Notes: a model not told the origin generated them from the letters alone. A stretch of 64,000 nucleotides of DNA from Candidatus Enterococcus moelleringii (GCF_017377575.1 NZ_JAFREM010000028.1:1-64000); one strand, 5' to 3'; shown: positions 1 through 6,928, counted from the first letter of the stretch. Program-made: numbers and translations.

Positions 1-153
1 TATCATAATGCCAACTTGTCCATAACCTTAAAAGTAGAGGCGATCAATTGCAGCAAGTTTGCATATCGCCAAGCTTGGTGGCAAGGCAGTACCCCAACTG
101 ACGGGCCATTAAAAATAGTTGATGATGCGTTGAATACCAAAACAGAAACCTAA
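1..153 (+). CDS. C-terminal fragment of a BsaA/TasA-like exported protein (copy A)
   Basis: The window opens inside this gene; about 50 codons remain before TAA. The reading frame includes ITLKVEAINC and AYRQAWWQGS. These match the end of the 214-residue protein at 18275-18919, which has ITLKVETVNC and AYRDAWWQGS. It is therefore the last gene of a second, partly visible copy of the fibre cluster. As in copy B, a terminator-like hairpin follows. Its N-terminus, signal peptide and true length cannot be seen. The family call rests entirely on the better-preserved paralogue. Confidence 0.8.
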   Translation, partial: YHNANLSITLKVEAINCSKFAYRQAWWQGSTPTDGPLKIVDDALNTKTET

Positions 154-182
154 GGATACAGGGGTCATTCCTGTATCCTTTC
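154..182 (+). terminator. Hairpin after the BsaA-like gene, copy A
   Basis: GGATACAG and CTGTATCC form an 8-bp stem over a short loop, followed by a T-rich stretch. An equivalent hairpin sits at the same place in copy B (18925-18950). It probably reduces readthrough into the downstream regulatory genes. Confidence 0.6.
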
Positions 183-305
183 CTAAATAAAGGAGCAAAA
201 CTGATGAGATGAGTGTTCTACCGGTTAGGAAAGTAGAATACTGATTTGATGAGCTTTGATAAAAAGGAGGGAATCACAACCAATTAAGGAAGTACATACG
301 TGTTA

Positions 306-413
306 ATGGAAGCAGACATCCGTGAAGTGACTGCCTCTAGGAAGTATTCAATTCACCAACCAGCTGTAATGATGAAGGCAACAAAATCAAATCGCAATAG
401 ACGAAAGGGGTAA
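306..413 (+). CDS. Possible 35-residue basic peptide, or remnant of a lost gene
   Basis: An ATG-started frame of 35 codons fills part of the 268-bp gap where copy B carries the 869-residue lectin gene. The peptide is rich in Lys and Arg (SNRNRRKG at its end) and has no recognisable domain. No clear ribosome site precedes it. A good unused ribosome site (AAGGAGGG, about 276-283) lies just upstream with no frame behind it, which suggests the 5' scar of a deleted gene. I consider coding function doubtful. Confidence 0.2.
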   Translation: MEADIREVTASRKYSIHQPAVMMKATKSNRNRRKG

Positions 414-420
414 ATAATCG

Positions 421-618
421 GTGGTATACATTTTATTACTAGTGTTAGGGCTTGCCTTGCTGGTTCAAAGCTACTTAATCATTACCATACTTAAAAACCA
501 GCGAGAATTACAAGGTAAGGTAAGACACCTGTTTCGTCTAGTACAAACGCCGCGGGTTAAGTCTAAAGTTGCCCCAGCCAAACGAAAAGTACCAACAGAA
601 GGGGGAAGGTCACGATGA
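421..618 (+). CDS. Small single-pass membrane protein (copy A)
   Basis: This is a 65-residue protein starting at GTG, with GAAAGGGG about 10 nt upstream. Residues 2-24 form one hydrophobic helix (YILLLVLGLALLVQSYLIIT). A short basic cytoplasmic tail follows (VKSKVAPAKRKVPTEGGRSR). The stop codon overlaps the next start by four bases (ATGA), so the two are probably translationally coupled. A close paralogue lies at 21669-21875 in the same position relative to the same neighbours. The function is unknown. The constant pairing with the membrane-anchored recombinase-like protein suggests a partner or chaperone in the membrane; that is inference. Confidence 0.75.
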   Translation: MVYILLLVLGLALLVQSYLIITILKNQRELQGKVRHLFRLVQTPRVKSKVAPAKRKVPTEGGRSR

Positions 619-1358
619 ATCTAGGCTATGCACGTGGATTTCGATTCACTCAGCAACTGGACCTGCTGGAAGATTATCCAGTAGATGAACTTTTTTCCGA
701 CGGCCACGAGGAATCGGAGGCTTTATCTTCCCCAACCAGTGAATTCCAAGCGCTATTGAACTTTGCTCAACCAGGTGATCATCTGGTTATCTCCTCTTGG
801 GAAGTAGTGTCTCGCGACTATCGTCAGCTGCTGAGCTGCTTAGACCGCTTAGAGGCACTGGAGATGACTCTCGATGTCATCAATATGCCGCAGCTGTCGA
901 TCGAGGAGTGGCGCCAGCTTTTTCGCTGGTCGCAGCACAATGATCGCCTGCTGCATCCTATTTTACTAAAGTCAGGCAAAGAAAGAGACCGCAACAAGGA
1001 TGCATACACGCTATTCAGCAAAGAACCAGAAGCGCGGAAATTGTACCGCGAAATTATTTGGCTGCTGGTGGAAAAACGATCCATCCGCCAAGTCTCGCAA
1101 CAAAAACGTGTACCGCTGGAGACAGCCTATCGAATCCAGCAAGAGCTGAAACAAATTCAATTAGCCGTTGTTTTAGTCGTTTGCTTCCTGCTGGCTATCT
1201 TCAGTATCAAGCTGGCAGAATCGTATTTCGATCAACTGTGGGTACAAGTGGTCATTTGTGTAGTCGTGACATTGATTATTTTGTGGAATGTTTTAATTGA
1301 TACGGAGGAAAATGAAATAAAACCGCCAATCAAAGAAAAGAAGATACCGAAAACATAA
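615..1358 (+). CDS. Membrane-tethered serine-recombinase-fold protein without catalytic serine (copy A)
   Basis: The protein has 247 residues. Residues 3-95 follow the resolvase/invertase fold: GYAR at 4-7, then QQLDLLEDYPVDELFSDG, a conserved GD, and a SRDYRQLLSCLDRLEAL segment. The serine of the usual YARVS motif is absent (GYARGFRF here), and the LDRLGR arginine segment is altered to WEVVSRD. Residues 140-180 resemble the recombinase C-terminal helix-turn-helix (VEKRSIRQVSQQKRVPLETAYRIQQEL). Two hydrophobic helices follow at about 183-202 and 211-228, then a charged tail. Catalytic recombination looks impossible. A membrane-bound DNA-binding regulator is the most likely role, by inference. 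The paralogue is at 21872-22621. Confidence 0.8.
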   Translation: MNLGYARGFRFTQQLDLLEDYPVDELFSDGHEESEALSSPTSEFQALLNFAQPGDHLVISSWEVVSRDYRQLLSCLDRLEALEMTLDVINMPQLSIEEWRQLFRWSQHNDRLLHPILLKSGKERDRNKDAYTLFSKEPEARKLYREIIWLLVEKRSIRQVSQQKRVPLETAYRIQQELKQIQLAVVLVVCFLLAIFSIKLAESYFDQLWVQVVICVVVTLIILWNVLIDTEENEIKPPIKEKKIPKT

Positions 1359-1375
1359 AGAGAAGAGGAACCCTC

Positions 1376-2143
1376 ATGATGCAGCATGCACTAGTTTTAA
1401 CTAAAAATACATTATCAGAAGAAGAAATTATAAAAAAATTGCAGCAGCTAAACTTTGAAACATTATGTTCGGCTGACTTACTAGATATTCTTCAACAAAC
1501 GGGAACAGCATCCGTCCTATCTTATTTCCAATGGGTCATTTTAAGTGAAAGCTTATGTGACGAGGAGGTAGAGCAATTATTGTTCCAACTTTACGGCCAT
1601 ACGCTGGTGATTTTACGCTTAACAGAAAGCTATCCTAGTGAAGAAGAAGAAGCACGCTGGCAGAACTTAGGACTGACCGACTGGCTGCTGAAGACCTCTG
1701 ACTTTAGCTCAATGCGGGAAAAAATTAATGTCTTACAAAAACAACTGCCAAAAGGAATGCCTGCTGAAAGACAAATTTTAAACTTCCCAATCAGCAACAA
1801 CGCCGATACCAGCAATGAGCAAGAAGCGCTAATGAAGTGCTTATCCAAAACGGAGAAGAAGGTCTTTGAAAACCTAGTAGAGGCCTACCCAAGAACCGAT
1901 ATTCTTTCCCGTAAAGAATTGTGCGAATCGCTGTGGCGCAGCGGTGAAACAGCATCAAACATGAGTCAGCTTTCTTGTTTGATAAACAAATTAAAACGCA
2001 AATTTGAACAGCAAGGAATTACCGGTGAAACCATTACTACGCTGTGGGGCCGAGGATATAAACTAAGTGATGAATTTTATGAATACTGGATGCAGTGTAC
2101 CCAACAGGCAGAAAGAATAGCTTACTATTCCGCAACGAATTAA
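1376..2143 (+). CDS. Winged-helix regulator with a degenerate receiver domain (copy A)
   Basis: The protein has 255 residues, starting at ATG 1376 (or the adjacent ATG 1379). The N-terminal ~125 residues resemble a response-regulator receiver in layout (ALVLTKN, then LGLTDWLLKTSDF where LGADDYLTKP is usual). The acidic pocket and phospho-acceptor Asp are not recognisable (YFQWVILSES). Residues 150-230 match an OmpR-type winged helix: LSKTEKKVFENLVEAYP, SNMSQLSCLINKLKRKF and TLWGRGYKLS. No histidine kinase is adjacent. A phosphorylation-independent DNA-binding regulator of the fibre cluster is the likely role. A close paralogue is at 22638-23390. Confidence 0.8.
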   Translation: MMQHALVLTKNTLSEEEIIKKLQQLNFETLCSADLLDILQQTGTASVLSYFQWVILSESLCDEEVEQLLFQLYGHTLVILRLTESYPSEEEEARWQNLGLTDWLLKTSDFSSMREKINVLQKQLPKGMPAERQILNFPISNNADTSNEQEALMKCLSKTEKKVFENLVEAYPRTDILSRKELCESLWRSGETASNMSQLSCLINKLKRKFEQQGITGETITTLWGRGYKLSDEFYEYWMQCTQQAERIAYYSATN

Positions 2144-2157
2144 ATGCTGTAAAAGCC

Positions 2158-2187
2158 GCTCAATCATATTGCGTGATTGAGCTTTTC
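2158..2187 (+). terminator. Terminator after the copy A regulator
   Basis: GCTCAATCA and TGATTGAGC form a perfect 9-bp stem with a 7-nt loop followed by TTTTCT. Copy B has a related hairpin at about 23402-23430. Confidence 0.75.
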
Positions 2188-2374
2188 TGCTAAAAACAAT
2201 GAATTAGGATGCCAGTCCAACTCTTCACAGTCAGGCAACCAACAGAAATTCACCTAAAATGATTCTCTGTAAACGAAGAGGAATGTGTAGTTGGATGGTA
2301 TACGTGGTGAAAATCAAACTAATTTTTCTGCTAAGAAAAATTAATACATCTAAAATGAACTAGGGGGAGTTTTT

Positions 2375-3412
2375 ATCAAAAAATTTTGTATCGCTGTCCT
2401 CCTGCTGGGGTTAGGCAGTCTCTTAGGCTCCCAAAGTGTTTATGCTGATCCAAAAGAAGACACCCAGGCCAGCATTGATCAGCTGCAGGAACGATTGCAC
2501 CAGTTAAATGACGAGATTTCAGTGACTGTAGTCCAGCAAGAGGAACAGGAGCAGGCAATTCAAGACCTGAATCAAAGCATGACGACACAAGAACAGAAAG
2601 TGGCTGACATGACCGAAAAGTTAGCACAGTTGGAAAAAGAAATTCAAGCTCGAGTGCGGGCGATTCAACTAAAGGATGCCGATCAAAAGGCCAGCTTATT
2701 TCAATTGGACGGCTGGTCCAAGACTTTAAGTGCATTAAAGGGCGTTGAGTCTGTTCGTAAAACAGACGATGCCAGAGCTAAAGAATACACCGAATTGGTT
2801 GAGAAAATTACGAAGCAGCAAAAGCTGCTGGAAAAGAAACAACAAGACTACCAAGCTGCTCAACAGCTCTTGCAAGCAACCATCGAAAAACAAACCAACA
2901 GCAAAGAACAGCTGGAGCAAGAATTAAAAGACAACGAAGAATTACTGGCTCAGATTCAAGAAGAAGAACGTCAACAGGAATTAGCCTTGAAAGCAGAACA
3001 AGAAGTCCTATGGCAACAGGTAATTCTAGGCCAAAGCCTTTCAACTAATGAAGAAGTCGGCGATAAGGCACAAGCCATCATCCTATCAGCTAAGCAATAT
3101 ATAGGCGTTCCCTATGTGTGGGGTGGAACGTCTCCGAACGGCTTCGACTGCAGCGGACTGATGCAATGGGTATTTGCCCAAAACGGCGTATCCTTACCGC
3201 GCGTCAGCCAAGCACAGCAGGCTGCCGTCAAGGAAATTCCCATCAGCGAAGTTCAGCCTGGAGATTTGGTCTTCTGGGGCAGACCTGCTCATCATGTCGC
3301 CTTGTATATCGGCGATGGCTATTTCATTCAAGCACCACAGCCAGGAGACGTAGTCAAAATCACCCACAGCAGCTACTATCCATTTGAAAGTGCTGGACGG
3401 GTGTTGTACTAA
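2375..3412 (+). CDS. Secreted coiled-coil NlpC/P60 peptidoglycan hydrolase with probable ATC start (copy A)
   Basis: The frame holds a signal peptide (IKKFCIAVLLLGLGSLLG, cleavage near VYA-DPK). A long coiled coil of about 190 residues follows, and then a C-terminal NlpC/P60 domain with catalytic Cys in GFDCSGL and His in AHHVALYIG. This layout resembles enterococcal SagA and streptococcal PcsB, which cut wall peptides during division. Upstream of TTG 2495 no ATG, GTG or TTG exists in frame, and TTG 2495 would remove the signal peptide. AGGGGGAG lies 7 nt before ATC 2375, so I place the start there. The paralogue at 23455 shows the same arrangement. Confidence 0.88.
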   Translation: MKKFCIAVLLLGLGSLLGSQSVYADPKEDTQASIDQLQERLHQLNDEISVTVVQQEEQEQAIQDLNQSMTTQEQKVADMTEKLAQLEKEIQARVRAIQLKDADQKASLFQLDGWSKTLSALKGVESVRKTDDARAKEYTELVEKITKQQKLLEKKQQDYQAAQQLLQATIEKQTNSKEQLEQELKDNEELLAQIQEEERQQELALKAEQEVLWQQVILGQSLSTNEEVGDKAQAIILSAKQYIGVPYVWGGTSPNGFDCSGLMQWVFAQNGVSLPRVSQAQQAAVKEIPISEVQPGDLVFWGRPAHHVALYIGDGYFIQAPQPGDVVKITHSSYYPFESAGRVLY

Positions 3413-3433
3413 AAGTGAAAAGTATCAGAAATT

Positions 3434-3467
3434 GTGTTGGCAGGTAGTATCCGTCAACACTTTTTTT
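3434..3467 (+). terminator. Terminator after the NlpC/P60 gene, copy A
   Basis: GTGTTG and CAACAC, extended by GG/CC pairing, form a stem followed by seven T residues. It closes copy A of the cluster. Confidence 0.8.
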
Positions 3468-3637
3468 GTAAGGATTAAGCAGCAGAATAATTCCTTCCTT
3501 GAAGATACATATTTCTAAAAATCGACTGTATACAGATCACTCATTTTGCTTTAAACTATATTTATAACTGGAAACAAGGATTATCAAGTAAATAAAATCA
3601 AAATATAATGCAAGCTTGTTATAAAGGAGGGCACCCA

Positions 3638-4525
3638 ATGATCGGTTATCAAATAAAGAAAGTCTGGAAGGAAAGCTGGCAGAATATCACTCGCCACCGA
3701 TTTCTTTCGATTGTCAGCTGGCTGATTGCCGCGGTCTCGCTGCTTTTCTTCAGCTTCCTGGTGATTCTTTTGCTGAATGTGTCCCACTTTTCTCAGCAGG
3801 CGAAAGATAGTATTCAGATCCAAGTCTTTGTGGACTCGGCTGCTGATGCTGAGCGTATCCAAAGCATGGAGCAGGAAATTTATGCCTTAGGGAATATCGA
3901 TTCTGTCACGCTGGTCTCGAAGGATGAAGGCATGGCCCAACTAGTCGAACAATACGGCAGCTCCTTTGAAATGCTGGAGGGTGACACCAATCCTTTATAC
4001 GACCGACTAGATGTCAAAGTTGAGGATAACTCCCAGATTCAGGCTACGATTCGCCATATTCGTCAGCTGCCGGATGTCTTTCAGGCTAGTTATGGCGATG
4101 AAGCAGCAGATACCTTGCTAAGCGGTTTAAGAAGAGTTCAATGGACCGGCTTTGCGATGCTGGCCTTCGCACTGTTAGTCACCGGATTGATCTTGTTTGC
4201 GACTTTGTCCATGAGTATCAAAGCGCGTCAGGAAGAAATCAAAACCCGGATTTTGCTGGGAGCCACTAGAGGCTATATTTACCGGCCGTTTTTCTTACAA
4301 AGTGTGCTATTGACCGGCCTTGGCGGATTAGTCGCCGGCGCCATTATGCTAGGTGGTTACCACCGACTGTTGACACGTTGGGTAACGATTCCGCTAGGCT
4401 ATCAGTGGTTGGAATTTTCGACCTTGCTACCATTAGTCATCGGAGCCAACATCCTGCTAGCGATCATCATCGGCGGCATGAGCGCCAGCTTAGCCATCCG
4501 CAGCAGTATTAAATATGCAAATTAG
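3638..4525 (+). CDS. FtsX-like permease protein without an FtsE partner
   Basis: The protein has 295 residues. ATG 3638 follows AAAGGAGG at good spacing; an earlier in-frame ATG has no such site. It has the FtsX plan: an N-terminal helix (about 25-48), an extracellular domain of about 110 residues, and three C-terminal helices (residues 165-290). A cytoplasmic SMSIKARQEEIKTRILLGA segment lies between the helices, as in FtsX. FtsX normally works with the ATPase FtsE to activate wall hydrolases such as PcsB. No ftsE is next to it, and the gene directly follows an NlpC/P60 coiled-coil hydrolase. It may be a dedicated activator of that enzyme; this is inference. Confidence 0.85.
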   Translation: MIGYQIKKVWKESWQNITRHRFLSIVSWLIAAVSLLFFSFLVILLLNVSHFSQQAKDSIQIQVFVDSAADAERIQSMEQEIYALGNIDSVTLVSKDEGMAQLVEQYGSSFEMLEGDTNPLYDRLDVKVEDNSQIQATIRHIRQLPDVFQASYGDEAADTLLSGLRRVQWTGFAMLAFALLVTGLILFATLSMSIKARQEEIKTRILLGATRGYIYRPFFLQSVLLTGLGGLVAGAIMLGGYHRLLTRWVTIPLGYQWLEFSTLLPLVIGANILLAIIIGGMSASLAIRSSIKYAN

Positions 4526-4537
4526 ATATGTAGTGAG

Positions 4538-4568
4538 CCGAGCAGAAAATCCTGCTCGGTTTATTTTT
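4538..4568 (+). terminator. Terminator after the ftsX-like gene
   Basis: CCGAGCAG and CTGCTCGG pair over a 6-nt loop and are followed by TTTATTTTTTG. Confidence 0.85.
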
Positions 4569-4733
4569 TGTCCCGAGTGTAGCATGCTAGGTCTTCCTCA
4601 GTTTTTTTGATGTCCTTTATTCGTGCTCGTGAACTCATCAATAAGCAAGTTTCTAACTCTCGCTAATTTTATTCAATTTTCAAAGATCAAATCGACCACC
4701 TGTGAAGTGCCCAAGCTCCACAGGTGTCGTACG

Positions 4734-4826
4734 TCATGGATCATGATCGTCCAACCAGTGCTTAAATAAAGATAGCACCAGCCCAACAATTATCGGTGCA
4801 AATATATACTGCACAATGGGATGCAC
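4734..4826 (-). CDS. Fst/Ldr-family type I toxin, 30 residues
   Basis: The minus-strand frame starts at GTG 4826 with AAAGGGGG 7 nt upstream. It reads VHPIVQYIFAPIIVGLVLSL and then FKHWLDDHDP. This matches the Fst family plan: a short hydrophobic helix with IAPIxVGLVL, then an acidic tail with LDxxD (the pAD1 par toxin has IAPIFVGLVLEMISRVLDEEDD). Fst peptides damage the membrane unless an antisense RNA blocks translation. The antitoxin RNA is not annotated here. An inverted repeat (CACCTGTG/CACAGGTG, about 4699-4726) lies just past the stop, where a convergent antitoxin RNA terminator would be expected. Confidence 0.82.
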   Translation of the reverse strand: MHPIVQYIFAPIIVGLVLSLFKHWLDDHDP

Positions 4827-4857
4827 ATCATCACCCCCTTTCAGGAGGATCATGATC
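4738..4857. repeat. Direct repeats around the Fst toxin gene
   Basis: GGATCATGATC occurs at 4738-4748 and again at 4847-4857, bracketing the toxin frame. In Fst-type par loci, direct repeats shared by toxin mRNA and antitoxin RNA provide the pairing sites. These could serve that role. The repeat is also a palindrome (GATCATGATC), so a protein site is possible. Confidence 0.45.
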
Positions 4858-4923
4858 CAGACCAATTAAGATGTAAAACCTACGCTAATGATCGATCAAA
4901 CTAGCGTGCAGCTTGTGGGCGGC

Positions 4924-5526
4924 TTAGTCGGGATTTTTCTTCTGTTTTTCCTTCGCTTTCCTTCGATTCCTGCGCCGCCGCATCTCCATAATCAGGTTAT
5001 AAGAATGCGAATCGGTTTCAGGTTGTGTTCCAGGTGTTCTTTCCTCCAATACTTTATTTGTTTCAGGTCCTGCTTTTACTCCTTCTTTTGGCTTATCAAG
5101 AGAGACTTGGGGTACTGCTGGTAATTCTTTATAGGTGCTTTGTGATTTCAACTCTTCGAGTTTTTGCTTTTTATCTGCTTCATCAACTTCTTCCACCGTT
5201 TTTTCTTCTATAGTTACTTCCGGTACGTCCATCACAGGTGCAGCTGGTGCGTAACCTAACATTGGCTGAGCAAAAACCATCGGCTGGTTTGCTTCACCGA
5301 AAAATTCTTCACCAACAAAAACAGGTGTCTCGATGGTTTCAACATACTTGGCACTAACCACTTCTTGGAACAGACCAACGCCATCTTTTTCAAAGATGTC
5401 TAAGGTGGTTAGTAATTCTAGCGACTGTTTGATCTCAGCTGGACTTAGATCGGTATTGGGATCTTTGATACTCAGCTTGTGTTTCTTTCCCAAGCTGTTT
5501 AGGAAATCAGTGACTAGTTTAATCAT
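4924..5526 (-). CDS. DUF2922-type protein with long acidic/basic C-terminal extension
   Basis: The protein has 200 residues. ATG 5526 has AAAGGAG well placed upstream; an earlier ATG at 5547 does not. Residues 1-70 match the DUF2922 protein encoded at 6165 (EKDGVGLFQEVVSAKYVETIETPVF against QKDGVRSYETLVSAKFVETIETPVF). The remaining ~130 residues are a Pro- and Glu-rich low-complexity linker and a strongly basic end (MRRRRNRRKAKEKQKK). DUF2922 has no known function. The extension is unusual and suggests binding to nucleic acid or an acidic partner. It is the last long gene of a minus-strand operon. Confidence 0.7.
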   Translation of the reverse strand: MIKLVTDFLNSLGKKHKLSIKDPNTDLSPAEIKQSLELLTTLDIFEKDGVGLFQEVVSAKYVETIETPVFVGEEFFGEANQPMVFAQPMLGYAPAAPVMDVPEVTIEEKTVEEVDEADKKQKLEELKSQSTYKELPAVPQVSLDKPKEGVKAGPETNKVLEERTPGTQPETDSHSYNLIMEMRRRRNRRKAKEKQKKNPD

Positions 5527-5585
5527 TTCAATTTCTCCTTTCATCATTTTTTAGCGTAGGGGACAGGGCAGTAATATCGTCAAAA

Positions 5586-5969
5586 TCAGGTGGCAGCTAC
5601 TTCAATTGGCAATAACTTGGCAAGTGGCGACAGAATGACAGACTTGGCTTTCTCAATGAAATTCCGAACAGGGAAGACTCTCAAATTTATTCTCTTCCAC
5701 TCCGACGTCTCGAAGTAATCCTGGAAAAAGTAGATAAATTTCTTCATGGTTTTGGTGACTTTGGTTCGGGTGAATAAGTATTTGACTAGATCTTTTAACA
5801 CCAAAGCAAATTCCTCCGCACCCAACTGATAGCGCACGCGTAACGCTAGCAATAGTTGGATCGTCGTAGCATTGTCTTGGGTCTCCTCGTAAAAATCCAT
5901 CATGCGCTGCTCGATGGTGCTTAATGATAAGTTGAAAATTTGGTTGGGTGTGAAGGGTTGCTCTGACAT
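5586..5969 (-). CDS. Unknown protein in the DUF1659/DUF2922 operon
   Basis: The protein has 127 residues, with AGAGGAGAG before ATG 5969. It contains predicted helices (IFNLSLSTIEQRMMDFYEET, EFALVLKDLVKYLF) and no signal peptide or clear membrane segment. I do not recognise a family. It lies between the two DUF2922 genes on the same strand, with 59 bp to the downstream gene and about 195 bp to the upstream one. Confidence 0.6.
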   Translation of the reverse strand: MSEQPFTPNQIFNLSLSTIEQRMMDFYEETQDNATTIQLLLALRVRYQLGAEEFALVLKDLVKYLFTRTKVTKTMKKFIYFFQDYFETSEWKRINLRVFPVRNFIEKAKSVILSPLAKLLPIEVAAT

Positions 5970-6088
5970 CTTATATCTCTCCTCTAATTAATTTTTTGTT
6001 GCTATATTGGTATTTCGACTTTAAAAAAATTTTGACTAAATAAACTGCGAAAAGCAGAACTGGCATCCTCTAATGGATAGAAGGCGAT

Positions 6089-6135
6089 CCCCAACTCCCG
6101 CCGTTGTGCGCACAAACTAGTAACAACGGGAGTCG
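6089..6135. other. Hairpin between operon genes
   Basis: CTCCCG...GTTGT and ACAACGGGAG form a strong imperfect stem in the 195-bp gap between the 6165 and 5586 genes. No T-run follows on either strand, so it is more likely an RNA processing or stability element than a terminator. Confidence 0.4.
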
Positions 6136-6164
6136 GCTGGATATCCTATCTATACATTTAACTT

Positions 6165-6428
6165 CTAGCGACGTTTATAGGCAGCTAAGGCTTCTTGTTC
6201 TACATCAAAGACTGGTGTTTCAATCGTTTCCACAAATTTGGCACTAACTAATGTCTCATAAGAACGGACGCCATCTTTTTGGAACAGATTAAGTCCGACA
6301 AAATCAGTTAACAAGGTTTTGATTTGAGAGGGTGTTTTGGTAATATCTACATCTTTAAAGCTTAAAGTCTGGCTTTTGCCCATCGCATTTCTAAAGTTCA
6401 CGACTAATTTCTTCATGCTGGTCATCAT
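6165..6428 (-). CDS. DUF2922 family protein
   Basis: This is an 87-residue protein of typical DUF2922 length with LVVNFRNAMGKSQTLSFKDV and a conserved VSAKFVETIETPVFD end. It starts two bases after the stop of the DUF1659 gene. DUF1659 and DUF2922 genes commonly occur together in Firmicutes, where their role is unknown. There is no signal peptide. It is the short paralogue of the 4924-5526 protein. The start may be any of the clustered ATG codons 6428, 6425 or 6416. Confidence 0.8.
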   Translation of the reverse strand: MMTSMKKLVVNFRNAMGKSQTLSFKDVDITKTPSQIKTLLTDFVGLNLFQKDGVRSYETLVSAKFVETIETPVFDVEQEALAAYKRR

Positions 6429-6430
6429 AC

Positions 6431-6658
6431 TTATTCAGCCCCCTCATTAAGATCTTTGGTTACACGAGATTGCACGGTCATGATGACACTGTCAAAGCTG
6501 CTTCCTGCTTTGGAAAGCTCTGCCATAATTTCACCTAGTCGAACGACCTCTGCTTCAGGTGGGTTATCAATCACATTTTGGAAATTCACTTTCTTCTGTT
6601 TGTCTTCGCCTTCTTGTTCGATCAATACTTGTAATTTCGTTCCTAGTTTCTGAATCAT
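6431..6658 (-). CDS. DUF1659 family protein
   Basis: This 75-residue protein (LGTKLQVLIEQEGEDKQKKV, then AEVVRLGEIMAELSKAG and a SRVTKDL end) fits the small DUF1659 family. AGCGGAGGAAAA precedes ATG 6658. It is the first gene of a minus-strand operon with 6165, 5586 and 4924. A cluster of AAGTTAG repeats lies about 120 bp upstream and may control the operon. Confidence 0.75.
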   Translation of the reverse strand: MIQKLGTKLQVLIEQEGEDKQKKVNFQNVIDNPPEAEVVRLGEIMAELSKAGSSFDSVIMTVQSRVTKDLNEGAE

Positions 6659-6773
6659 TGTTATTTTCCTCCGCTTTCTGTTTTTGGGTTTTAGTTTTTG
6701 TATTTCCTGTTTTTATTTTCGGGTACCGGCCGGTGATTAAAAGATAAAGCATATTTTGCAAAAAGGCAAAGTC

Positions 6774-6899
6774 CGCTAACTTAAAACCGTACCGCCTAAC
6801 TTCAACTTTTGTTTTTTGAGGAATGCTTTAATACCAATGAAAATTAGCATTTTGACATTTTTAAACCATGAAGTTAGTAGGGACGAAAAAAAGTTAGCG
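6774..6899. promoter_or_regulatory. Two divergent pairs of AAGTTAG boxes, 20 bp apart
   Basis: CTAACTT occurs at 6776-6782 and 6796-6802, and AAGTTAG at 6871-6877 and 6891-6897. Within each pair the repeat distance is exactly 20 bp, and the two pairs face opposite ways. The boxes resemble the LytTR direct repeat ([TA][AC][CA]GTTN[AG][TG]) bound on one DNA face by AgrA/ComE-type regulators. The left pair lies upstream of the DUF1659 operon on the correct strand. The binding protein is not identified. Confidence 0.5.
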
Positions 6900-6928
6900 A
6901 AATTTGGGAGTAAAAGGCAAAAAAAGGC

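Noticed and set aside
2495-3412. TTG 2495 as start of the NlpC/P60 gene
   Set aside because: It would delete the signal peptide that is encoded in frame just upstream, and no ribosome site is placed before it.
4888-5213. Plus-strand hydrophobic frames opposite the DUF2922 gene
   Set aside because: They arise from the reverse of Lys/Glu-rich codons and lack ribosome sites.
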